A DNA stretch of 21,065 nt from Saccharofermentans sp. (GTDB lineage Bacteria > Bacillota_A > Clostridia > Saccharofermentanales > Saccharofermentanaceae). Position numbers and translations under genes: made by a program. The stretch lies in contig JAILHX010000099.1 in the NCBI GenBank assembly GCA_024695565.1, forward strand, positions 1-21,065. Reading direction: 5' to 3'. Under the pieces are notes generated by a model. The model worked only from the letters and a program-made list of their open reading frames with translations. It was not told where the DNA came from and did no database searches. Shown here piece by piece: positions 7,673-14,391 of this stretch (positions within the stretch are counted from its first letter, which is position 1; every line of letters begins with the position of its first letter).

Positions 7673-8140
7673 ATGAGCATTTACGATTTTACAGTCAACG
7701 ATAACAAAGGCAACAGTGTGTCCTTATCGGAGTTTAAAGGCAAAGTCCTCCTCATCGTAAACACCGCCACCAGATGCGGTCTTACTCCCCAGTACGAAGG
7801 ACTCGAGAAACTCTACGAGAAATACAGAGACAGGGGCTTTGATATCCTCGATTTCCCCTGCAACCAATTCGCGTTCCAGGCGCCCGGAAGTGCCGAGAAG
7901 ATCGACAGCTTCTGCACCCTTAAATACAATACCAAATTCCGCCGCTTCGAGAAGATCAAAGTTAACGGAAATGATACCGCTCCTATCTACCAATATCTTA
8001 AACAGCAGAAGCCCGGGCGCATTGAATGGAACTTTGCCAAGTTCCTTATAGATAAGAATGGTCAGGTGGCAGAGAGATTCTCGCCCCAGGAAAAACCAGA
8101 AGCACTTGAAGGTGCCATAGAAAAACTCTTGAACGATTAA
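7673..8140 (+). CDS. Glutathione peroxidase family, thioredoxin-dependent type (second copy)
   Basis: Paralogue of the preceding gene, 155 residues, near the compact family length. Catalytic residues are C35 (TATRCGLT), Q69 (NQFAFQAPG) and W119-N120 (EWNFAKF); the resolving cysteine is C81 (SFCTLKY). Compared with its neighbour it lacks the insert before WNF, has RRF where the first copy has FPQM, and carries FAF instead of FGG in the glutamine loop, so its substrate preference may differ. It begins 12 bases after the first copy, with AAGGA upstream, and is followed by the flavodoxin gene. Both copies presumably arose by tandem duplication and later diverged. Confidence 0.92.
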   Translation: MSIYDFTVNDNKGNSVSLSEFKGKVLLIVNTATRCGLTPQYEGLEKLYEKYRDRGFDILDFPCNQFAFQAPGSAEKIDSFCTLKYNTKFRRFEKIKVNGNDTAPIYQYLKQQKPGRIEWNFAKFLIDKNGQVAERFSPQEKPEALEGAIEKLLND

Positions 8141-8152
8141 GGAGACATAACA

Positions 8153-8572
8153 ATGACATTTGCAGTCAGATACTATACACAAACCGGTAACACAAAGCGC
8201 CTTGCGGAGGCCATCGCAGCAGAACTGGGTGTTGAGGCCCTCCCTATTGATATACCCGTAAGCGAACAAGTCGATGTTCTTTTCCTCGGCAACTCCTACT
8301 ACGCATTCACGATCGCTCCTGAAGTAGGTGCTTTTGTGTCCGGCCTTAACAAAGACAAGGTCGGCAAGATAATCAATTTCGGCACGGCAGCCATGATGAA
8401 GTCCACGTATAAGAAAGTCAGATCGGTTGCAGACAAAGTCGGCATTCCCGTGCTCGACAAGGAATTTCACTGCAAGGGCGAATTCAAAGGCATGAACAAA
8501 GGCCGCCCCAACGAAGACGACCTCAAGGCTGCCCGCGAGTTTGCGAGAAACATCAAAAAAGAGATGGGTTAA
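8153..8572 (+). CDS. Small flavodoxin-like protein
   Basis: Probable FMN-binding electron carrier, 139 residues. YTQTGNTKRLAEAIA (residues 8-22) is the flavodoxin phosphate-binding loop (TxTGNT). VDVLFLGNSYYAFTIAPEVGAFV and KIINFGTAAMMKSTYKKV fit the second and third flavodoxin strands. It is slightly shorter than classic flavodoxins. A good ribosome site (AAGGAGA) precedes the ATG, 12 bases after the second peroxidase gene, and a terminator follows. Its place in the operon suggests a reducing role in oxidative stress, for example supplying electrons to a repair enzyme; that is inference. Confidence 0.85.
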   Translation: MTFAVRYYTQTGNTKRLAEAIAAELGVEALPIDIPVSEQVDVLFLGNSYYAFTIAPEVGAFVSGLNKDKVGKIINFGTAAMMKSTYKKVRSVADKVGIPVLDKEFHCKGEFKGMNKGRPNEDDLKAAREFARNIKKEMG

Positions 8573-8587
8573 TGTGGTTAATATTTT

Positions 8588-8624
8588 ACCCTCCTTGGAT
8601 TATCAACAAGGAGGGTTAATTTTC
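8588..8624 (+). terminator. Intrinsic terminator of the ohrR-gpx-flavodoxin operon
   Basis: A perfect 10-bp stem, ACCCTCCTTG (8588-8597) and CAAGGAGGGT (8607-8616), with a nine-base loop, followed by TAATTTTCC. It lies 15 bases after the flavodoxin stop. The minus-strand exit is A-rich, so it should work only on the plus strand. Confidence 0.8.
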
Positions 8625-8650
8625 CACATGTCAGATCAATCTTAATCTAA

Positions 8651-9775
8651 TCAGATCTTTATCCACATAGCAGGACGGACACCGTAGCCTCCGTCTGATT
8701 CTAATCCATTTATCTGAAGTCCCTTGGTAACAACATTGCCGTATTGGTTAACACAAGCAGCATGACCTGAATCACAACCGGATGTTCTTAACCACCAGCC
8801 GGCTCCTGCACTACGCTTCTCATCATTCGGGAACAAAGTTCTGGCCTCTAAAATGCTCAATAAGAAAACCTTGTCAGTTGTCTTTCCGCAAGCCAGACTC
8901 TTATAATCCGGATTAACCATGTTGCTTATGGTTGTGGTAACGATCTTTTCTCTCTCCTGAGAACTGAAATATCCGTTTACAAAATCACTGTTAAGCCAGT
9001 TGCGCAACGAACAATGCATCCATGTTGTCGTTCTGCCGGTGTTGTGGTACGGCATATTGGCAATAATATCGTTGCTGATAACAAGGATCATTCCTTCATT
9101 AACCTTAAGTACTCGCCAATATAAACTCTCCCCATTACGTGCGCCAAAACAAAACGTGCTTCCGACCGTAAAAGGTTTAGCCTTGATCTTTTCCATGGTT
9201 GAATTCAAATAAGACTGAAGTTCAGATCTCAGATCATCTTCACCAAACTTCATAGCTTTGATGAAATACTGGTTGCCATCGTAGATCTTACTCTGCTCTG
9301 CCAGATCAAGTCTGTTTCTGCATGAGAGATCACACATAAGCATAAAAAAGAATGCTCTGCCGTTCGTAGGATCAGTATCTAATATCGTATCGCATTTTTG
9401 CATAGCCCCGGAAAAATCTCCGTCTGCAAGCATCATCTCAACTCTCTGTAGCAGGCTGTCGGTATTTGTCCCGTTTACATTGATAGTTGCGTTTCCAACT
9501 TGGATATTACCTTTTACATTCAATGTTTTGATTGCATCCTGAACAAGACATTCAGTACCGCATGCATCGCAGCGGGCTATCTTAGAGGAAGAATCCACAT
9601 TCATATGCGCATTGCAATTCGGGCACATTGCAGGGACAAAAGTACGATTTCCATCCAGGTTTATTGTTCCCGAAGGAGCATTCCCTGTAGGTGATACGGC
9701 TCCTTGAGGTGTTCCGCAATTCAAACAGAACTTTGCTCCATCTGGAAGTGACTGCCCACAGTTCATACAAAACAT
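8651..9775 (-). CDS. Double zinc-ribbon protein with DUF6273-like C-terminal domain
   Basis: A 374-residue protein without signal peptide or membrane segment, so probably cytoplasmic. Two zinc ribbons open it: C3/C6/C17/C20 (MFCMNCGQSLPDGAKFCLNCG) and C51/C54/C69/C72. A TPR-like helical pair (about 106-150, with GDFSGAMQKCDTILDTDPTNGRAFF) follows. From about 205 the sequence has DUF6273 features: YWRVLKV, a tryptophan-rich SLRNWLNSDF, VFLLSILEA, WWLRTSG and the ending GGYGVRPAMWIKI. DUF6273 domains are common in Clostridia and have no established function. GGGAGG precedes the ATG. It starts 54 bases after the Nudix gene on the same strand with no terminator between, so it may be the last gene of that operon. 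Confidence 0.85.
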   Translation of the reverse strand: MFCMNCGQSLPDGAKFCLNCGTPQGAVSPTGNAPSGTINLDGNRTFVPAMCPNCNAHMNVDSSSKIARCDACGTECLVQDAIKTLNVKGNIQVGNATINVNGTNTDSLLQRVEMMLADGDFSGAMQKCDTILDTDPTNGRAFFFMLMCDLSCRNRLDLAEQSKIYDGNQYFIKAMKFGEDDLRSELQSYLNSTMEKIKAKPFTVGSTFCFGARNGESLYWRVLKVNEGMILVISNDIIANMPYHNTGRTTTWMHCSLRNWLNSDFVNGYFSSQEREKIVTTTISNMVNPDYKSLACGKTTDKVFLLSILEARTLFPNDEKRSAGAGWWLRTSGCDSGHAACVNQYGNVVTKGLQINGLESDGGYGVRPAMWIKI

Positions 9776-9829
9776 AATATGCCTCCCTAATTGCCTATAT
9801 GTGATTTTTCCTTAGTTAATCGGTAAAAC

Positions 9830-10390
9830 TCAATCCTTAACCCACCAGTAGCAATAAGCCTGGGTCCTTGCAGCAAAGTTAGTCTGCTTAAGAAGCTCTC
9901 TTACCTCTTCCCTGGTATACCAGCGCGCTTCGATCTCTTCCTCATCAGACGTACTCGGAGCAAACTCGCCTTCTGCCGTGCCGATCACACAGCAGCTTCT
10001 CTCATTGGTAAGACCGACACCCGAAAAGCTCATAGGAAGAACTTCATCAATAGAAGTAAGCTTCAGGCCCGTCTCTTCCCACAGTTCTCTGGCAGCCGCG
10101 ACTTCCGGGCTCTCTCCCTCATCTATGAGGCCTGCCGGGAAATTGATCGCAAAGCCTCCGACGGCCATCCTGAACTCTTTATTGAGCAGGAGCCTGTTGC
10201 CGTCCGGGCTCGTGATTATAAGTACGACCGCGTCGCACTTCTCACGCTGAAGATCTTCGAGACTTGTTATGTTGTGATCTCTCGAACTCATCTCATAGAT
10301 CTTGGTATTGCCGAGATTTGTCTCGTATTCAGCGTTGTATGATGTAATAAAACGTCCTTCATGGACCTTCTTGATTCCTTTAAACTTCAT
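9830..10390 (-). CDS. Nudix hydrolase, ADP-ribose pyrophosphatase-like
   Basis: Hydrolyses a nucleoside diphosphate linked to another moiety. A perfect Nudix box (G87 x5 E93 x7 REUxEExGU ending at L109) binds the catalytic metal. The 186-residue layout, with an N-terminal strand pair before CDAVVLIIT and NFPAGLIDEGE just ahead of the box, is closest to ADP-ribose pyrophosphatases; the exact substrate cannot be read from sequence. Its ATG overlaps the preceding flavin-reductase stop as ATGA, so the two are translationally coupled. Confidence 0.88.
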   Translation of the reverse strand: MKFKGIKKVHEGRFITSYNAEYETNLGNTKIYEMSSRDHNITSLEDLQREKCDAVVLIITSPDGNRLLLNKEFRMAVGGFAINFPAGLIDEGESPEVAAARELWEETGLKLTSIDEVLPMSFSGVGLTNERSCCVIGTAEGEFAPSTSDEEEIEARWYTREEVRELLKQTNFAARTQAYCYWWVKD

Positions 10391-11031
10391 TTCTTACCCT
10401 TCTTTGTATCTTTACCTTTACCCATTCTTTTCTTAATAAGGTCTTCAGGTGCTACTGAGTAGCCGAAGAAACCGAGCTTCTCGCCGAGGAGATAGTATTC
10501 TCCGTGATTATATGCTACCAGCCTTGCATTCTCGAGGCAGAGCTTGCCGTTCTCATCGAGCAGATATGAATCAGCAGTAACTCCGACTATCTCTGCGATG
10601 AACATATCGTGTGAACCCAATTCCTGTACGCTCTTTACCTTGCATGAGATCGATACGGGAGCTTCTTTGACAGCATATGCATAATCAAGTCCTTTTGCCT
10701 TAACGGGTGTAAGCGAGCAGGACTTGAACTTATCTTCCTTATCCCCGCCTCTTACGCCGCAGTAATCGCAGGCCTTGCAGAGCGACTTGGATACGAGGTT
10801 TACAACAAACTCACCTGTCTCGGAAATGAGCTTATGTGAATGTCTTGATTTACGGACACTGATAGAGAGCATAGGCGGCTCTGAATTTACCGTGCCTGCC
10901 CAGGCAGCGGTCATTATGTTAGGTCTCTCTGCTTCAGATTCAGGATCCTTTCCTGCCGAAGAAACCATAACTACGGGAACGGGGTTAAGGATAGTAGATA
11001 CCCCGACCTCGATCTTATCGTGTTTTGCCAT
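10387..11031 (-). CDS. Flavin reductase-like / flavoredoxin family protein
   Basis: A 214-residue FMN-binding split-barrel protein of the flavin reductase-like family. NIMTAAWAGTVNSEPPMLSISVRKSRHSHKLI (residues 38-69) is the family's flavin-binding core, followed by TGEFVVNLVSKSLCKACDYCG and SHDMFIAEIVGV. Members act as flavin reductases or flavoredoxins. Extra cysteines cluster in CKACDYCG (about 85-92). The C-terminus is Lys/Gly-rich. AAGGAGGG within the end of the upstream gene serves as ribosome site; the gap to that gene is three bases. It overlaps the Nudix gene by four. Confidence 0.88.
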   Translation of the reverse strand: MAKHDKIEVGVSTILNPVPVVMVSSAGKDPESEAERPNIMTAAWAGTVNSEPPMLSISVRKSRHSHKLISETGEFVVNLVSKSLCKACDYCGVRGGDKEDKFKSCSLTPVKAKGLDYAYAVKEAPVSISCKVKSVQELGSHDMFIAEIVGVTADSYLLDENGKLCLENARLVAYNHGEYYLLGEKLGFFGYSVAPEDLIKKRMGKGKDTKKGKK

Positions 11032-11034
11032 TAA

Positions 11035-12117
11035 TTATCCCTCCTTGGATATCAGCGGTGTTACCGCCGTAAAACTCTCGTGCAGGAGCAGATAGTCTTT
11101 TATATCGATACCTGCGGAATATCCTACGATGCTGCCGTCCTTACCGATTACGCGGTGACATGGAACGACAACTGCAACGGGGTTATCAGAACATGCCGCA
11201 CCGACGGCTCTGGTGATCTTCCTTGCTTCTTTAAGGTCGCCCGCTGTAAGCTTCAGCGCGATGTCCTCGTAGCTTGCCGTACCGCCGTAAGGGATCGTAT
11301 TAAGGGCATTCCAGACCTTCTTCTGGAACGGAGTTCCCATGCTGAACCTGACATTGATGTCAAAGCCCGATCTGGCACTGTCGAAATACTCTCTTAATTC
11401 AACATAAGCCTTTGCAAGTTCGTCAGGAAGATAAGGGAGCTGCTCTTCTTCCATGTTGTACTTGCCGTCATCATTACGTGCAAGACCGCCGTTTCCGTCA
11501 AGCAGATCAAGGCTTGCCGCGATGTTATGTGCAAACGGGTCTTCTAACTTCTGGCCATAATGGAAGAGCCTGATCGAATCAACGAAATCCTGACCGCCTG
11601 ATACCATCGCAACGCCACGCTCGAAAGGCACGAAGCAGATGTTATATCTCGGATACTCATAAGACAGGATTGCATAAAGACCTGCGTCTTCAAATCCCGT
11701 CTTATGTCTTACTTCATCCTTCAATACCGCTTCCTGAATAAATCCCGCACCGGTTAAGATCCTCTCTAAGCCTTCATTGCCGTGACTGCAGATAACGGTG
11801 ACCTTGTGATAGTACTGGGACAGGAAACAATACTTCAGGACTTCATCCACGACACCGCTCTGGGTATCGGCATTGGCATCGTTAGTGAATACGAATTCTA
11901 TATGAGCCCTGCAGTTTTTGCGGTCGGGTCTGAAGAGTTTGACAAGCGCGTATATAACGCCTTCCTTAGAGGCGATCATTGCTTCTCCCTGACTTCCCGT
12001 GCCCAAAGACCTGATGTCATCTTCGATGTACTTGATAGTACCTTCCATCAGTCCGCGCCTGCGAAGTTCAGAGCTGTCACCGATATGAATCTTGCGAAGA
12101 TCGATTTTGTCAGCCAT
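11035..12117 (-). CDS. GNAT-like domain fused to methylated-DNA--protein-cysteine methyltransferase
   Basis: A 360-residue two-part protein. Residues 170-360 end in an O6-alkylguanine-DNA alkyltransferase: GTPFQKKVWNALNTIPYG (261-278), the arginine finger in RAVG (303-306), and the suicide cysteine in VPCHRVIG (C320), then GYSAG. This part removes alkyl groups from guanine by transferring them to C320. Residues 1-155 look like a GNAT acetyltransferase: the fold ends in GLERILTGAGFIQEAVLKDEV and GLYAILSYEYP, typical of RimI/RimJ-like enzymes. The acetyl-CoA loop is not clearly recognisable, so N-terminal activity is uncertain. GGAGAA precedes the ATG inside the end of the lipoprotein gene, which it overlaps by eight bases. 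Confidence 0.88.
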   Translation of the reverse strand: MADKIDLRKIHIGDSSELRRRGLMEGTIKYIEDDIRSLGTGSQGEAMIASKEGVIYALVKLFRPDRKNCRAHIEFVFTNDANADTQSGVVDEVLKYCFLSQYYHKVTVICSHGNEGLERILTGAGFIQEAVLKDEVRHKTGFEDAGLYAILSYEYPRYNICFVPFERGVAMVSGGQDFVDSIRLFHYGQKLEDPFAHNIAASLDLLDGNGGLARNDDGKYNMEEEQLPYLPDELAKAYVELREYFDSARSGFDINVRFSMGTPFQKKVWNALNTIPYGGTASYEDIALKLTAGDLKEARKITRAVGAACSDNPVAVVVPCHRVIGKDGSIVGYSAGIDIKDYLLLHESFTAVTPLISKEG

Positions 12118-13495
12118 AGCATTTCTCCGGATCGAACTCGTCGTCTCCCTTTATAAACTCTGCCGTATATTCATTTGTGTTCGCATACACTTTGTTGTCG
12201 TAAGAAGCAGGACAATATACCGCATTGTCCATTGTCTGTCTGAAGTCTGATGCCATGTGCCCGAAAAGTTCATCTTCTGAGATCAGATCCCAGACGGTAT
12301 CGTTTCTCGTAAGAGGCATGAGTCCCGTCATACTCTCTAATCTGTAGATAAGGAGCTGTGCATCCTGATCGAATGATATGAATGAGGCAAATGCGGCCGC
12401 AAACTCACTGTTTTCGGAGCCCTTGGAAACGCACAGTGAATATGTGCTGATATAAGGGACACCTGTGTTGGTGACATCATCGCAAGGAAGATGCAGCAGA
12501 TAAAGGTTGTTCGGGAAGTATTCTGACCATGCGCTGACATTGGCCGAAGAATCGACCCACAATGCAGCCGATCTGGAATATACGGGGTCTGCTCCCGCAG
12601 TTATGTCGTTCGTGAGCCCGTCATCGTAAAAACCTCTGACATAAGATGTTGCTTCGTCAATTATCTCTATGGCAGCTTCCCGGTCTTCACCATACTCATC
12701 ACAGAGCATATAAGAAGTGGGAGTGTCGCCGTTAAAGGCCGAACCTAAGTATGGGATAAGATCGTAAGCTGAAGCAAATCCTGCACATTCAGGGTACTCT
12801 AACGCGATCTCTTCAACATAAGATCTAAGATCATCTACCGTGTTCTTCGTCTGAAGCTTGCCTCTCTCGGAAGGGATATACTGGGTGTTGCCCATAACGA
12901 TCTCAGCCGAGCAATAATGAGGAACCGCATAGAATATTCCGTCTTCTGAATCATTGGTCAGAGCGCCGGAATAGATCTGCTGGCTGTTAAGATAAGGGTC
13001 TTCTGCAAGATAAGGATTGAGATCTTCACAAAGACCTGCATTCCAGACAGCTTCACTGTCCTGGGCGAGGAACAGGTCAGGCGAATCTGACGTTCCGTTC
13101 CATGACCTAACGTTATCAAGGCTTGCACCTGTACTTACGCAGCCCTGGTTAATGACTACGTAATTCGTCGCTACATTGGACAGATAATCAGTATCAATGG
13201 TAAGTCCGCTCTCGTTGCTGTCCCAGGTGCCGTTATTCTTGCAGTAGAACATTGAAGCAAGGCACTGAACCGTAAGATCAGAATAAGGGAGCGCGACGTT
13301 GAGCTGTCTGATGTCATCTCCTGTGGTCTCATCGGAAGATTCTTCGGTCTCTTCAGATACTTCAGAGGGGCCTAATGAAGAACTTATCGAAGGAAACATA
13401 TCATCACCCTTTTTGCAGCCGGTCAAAAGCGCGCCGGACAAAGCCGCGCACAACAAAACGCTTACTGCTCTTCTTACGAGATCAAGGGTCTTCAT
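12110..13495 (-). CDS. Extracellular solute-binding-like lipoprotein
   Basis: A 461-residue membrane-anchored lipoprotein. The signal peptide has RRAVSVLLCAALSGALLTGC, with lipid-modified Cys27. An acidic Ser/Glu/Thr linker (33-60) follows. The remainder resembles family-1 ABC solute-binding proteins: DLFLAQDSEAVWNAGLCEDLNPYL, DGIFYAVPHYCSAEIVMGNTQY, and a C-terminal AAAFASFISFDQDAQ. Several cysteines could form disulfides. No permease or ATPase lies nearby, so it is an orphan binding protein or a sensor. GGAGG lies ten bases upstream and an extended -10 box precedes it. It heads an operon with alkylguanine repair, flavin reductase and Nudix genes. The family call is moderate; the ligand is unknown. 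Confidence 0.75.
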   Translation of the reverse strand: MKTLDLVRRAVSVLLCAALSGALLTGCKKGDDMFPSISSSLGPSEVSEETEESSDETTGDDIRQLNVALPYSDLTVQCLASMFYCKNNGTWDSNESGLTIDTDYLSNVATNYVVINQGCVSTGASLDNVRSWNGTSDSPDLFLAQDSEAVWNAGLCEDLNPYLAEDPYLNSQQIYSGALTNDSEDGIFYAVPHYCSAEIVMGNTQYIPSERGKLQTKNTVDDLRSYVEEIALEYPECAGFASAYDLIPYLGSAFNGDTPTSYMLCDEYGEDREAAIEIIDEATSYVRGFYDDGLTNDITAGADPVYSRSAALWVDSSANVSAWSEYFPNNLYLLHLPCDDVTNTGVPYISTYSLCVSKGSENSEFAAAFASFISFDQDAQLLIYRLESMTGLMPLTRNDTVWDLISEDELFGHMASDFRQTMDNAVYCPASYDNKVYANTNEYTAEFIKGDDEFDPEKCYG

Positions 13496-13519
13496 CAGAT
13501 AGTAACCTCCAATAAGATG

Positions 13520-13528
13520 ATTATATCA
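13520..13528 (-). promoter_or_regulatory. Extended -10 promoter of the lipoprotein-MGMT operon
   Basis: On the minus strand TGATATAAT (13528-13520) is an extended -10 element. No good -35 box is seen at 16-18 bases. Transcription would start near 13513, giving a short leader just ahead of GGAGG. It is divergent from the tRNA promoter. Confidence 0.5.
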
Positions 13529-13555
13529 TTCTTACCCGGGAATCCTTATCTTCAC

Positions 13556-13584
13556 TTGACACTGAAGTGCCAAATAGGTATATT
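13556..13584 (+). promoter_or_regulatory. SigA-type promoter of tRNA-Thr
   Basis: TTGACA (13556-13561), a 17-base spacer and TATATT (13579-13584). Predicted start near 13591, four bases before the tRNA's first base, as expected for a monocistronic tRNA. Confidence 0.85.
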
Positions 13585-13594
13585 CTTAAGGCAC

Positions 13595-13669
13595 GCCAAA
13601 GTGGCTCAGGGGTAGAGCAATTCACTCGTAATGAATAGGTCGCGGGTTCGATTCCCGCCTTTGGCTCCA
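13595..13669 (+). tRNA. tRNA-Thr (anticodon CGT)
   Basis: Full cloverleaf of 75 bases including an encoded CCA. Acceptor stem GCCAAAG/CTTTGGC, D arm GCTC/GAGC, anticodon stem ATTCA/TGAAT around loop CTCGTAA, T arm GCGGG/CCCGC around TTCGATT, and discriminator T. Anticodon CGT reads the threonine codon ACG. It has its own promoter and terminator. Confidence 0.97.
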
Positions 13670-13677
13670 AAAAATAC

Positions 13678-13711
13678 ACATCCCCCGTATTTAGACTCAT
13701 ACGGGGGATGT
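13678..13711. terminator. Bidirectional intrinsic terminator
   Basis: A perfect 13-bp stem, ACATCCCCCGTAT (13678-13690) and its complement (13699-13711), with an eight-base loop. TTTTATTTT follows on the plus strand and a six-base A run precedes it (13669-13674), so it can end the tRNA transcript and also the minus-strand transcript of the gene at 13740-14315. Confidence 0.88.
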
Positions 13712-13739
13712 TTTATTTTGAATCTGTTTTACGCTAATA

Positions 13740-14315
13740 TCAGCCAATTGCAGGTGTAACAGGTGTGCTGACTGCCTTGTTTAATGCCGCTACGGCTGAG
13801 TTAAGTTCGTTGATCGACTCGTTTAAGCCTTCGATATCGATGCTGCTGATCTTCTGGATAGCCTCTGACATAGCGTCTGTATTATCAGTAAGGACCTGAT
13901 CGACGTTGGAGATCATGCTGTTCATTCCGTCAAGAGAGTTGTTGACCTCGCCCATGAGGTTTGTTGCCTCGTTGAGAGTTGTCTCAGCAGCTGTCAGAGT
14001 GCTTAAGACCTGAGGAACAACAAAGATCGCAGATACTACAAATACACCTGCGATAACTACCATAGCGAGGGCTACGACGCCTGTTCTTCTGGCAGTTTTC
14101 TTCTCGAGCTTAACAAGTGTTGTCAGAAGGTCATGATCTGTATAGTCAGCATACTTGCCGCTCTTGATCTTATTCTCGGGAGCTGCCTTCTCGGGTTCAG
14201 CCTTCTTCTCAGGCTCTGTCTTTTTCTCCGTTACAGGTTCTGCTTCAGCAGCCTTCTCTTCTACTGCTTCCTTAGCCTCTTCGTTAACCTCAGCGAGCTT
14301 CTTTTCGTCTTCCAT
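13740..14315 (-). CDS. Single-pass membrane protein with external coiled coil
   Basis: Function not recognised. The 191 residues divide into a charged Glu/Lys/Ala/Pro-rich N-terminal region (1-55), a short segment GKYADYTDHDLLTTLVKLEKK, KTARR, a transmembrane helix (about 79-100), and a Ser/Asn/Leu-rich heptad-like region (107-183) ending in TPVTPAIG. Positive charge before the helix suggests the N-terminus is inside and the coiled coil outside. The pattern of Leu/Met/Ile in NEATNLMGEVNNSLDGMNSMI is like methyl-accepting or tether-type coiled coils, but no signalling domain is seen. GGAGG is well placed before the ATG. It follows the purine-operon terminator and ends at a bidirectional terminator. 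Confidence 0.8.
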   Translation of the reverse strand: MEDEKKLAEVNEEAKEAVEEKAAEAEPVTEKKTEPEKKAEPEKAAPENKIKSGKYADYTDHDLLTTLVKLEKKTARRTGVVALAMVVIAGVFVVSAIFVVPQVLSTLTAAETTLNEATNLMGEVNNSLDGMNSMISNVDQVLTDNTDAMSEAIQKISSIDIEGLNESINELNSAVAALNKAVSTPVTPAIG

Positions 14316-14345
14316 AACTGACCTCCTTCAGGATTTGAATAAAAT

Positions 14346-14379
14346 AAACCTCCGATGGCCTTTTGCCGGTCGGAGGTTT
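14346..14379 (-). terminator. Intrinsic terminator of the purine operon
   Basis: A 10-bp stem, AAACCTCCGA (14346-14355) and TCGGAGGTTT (14370-14379), with an inner GGC/GCC pairing in the loop. The minus-strand exit reads TTTATTTTATT. It lies 12 bases after the purH stop. Confidence 0.8.
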
Positions 14380-14391
14380 TCGAAAACAATA

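Noticed and set aside
7724..8470. 248-codon minus-strand frame across gpx and flavodoxin
   Set aside because: It lies opposite two well-supported genes and has no start signal.
8588..8616. Use of the 8588 hairpin as terminator for the minus-strand gene too
   Set aside because: The minus-strand exit is A-rich with no T run, and convergent use would need a downstream gene on that strand.
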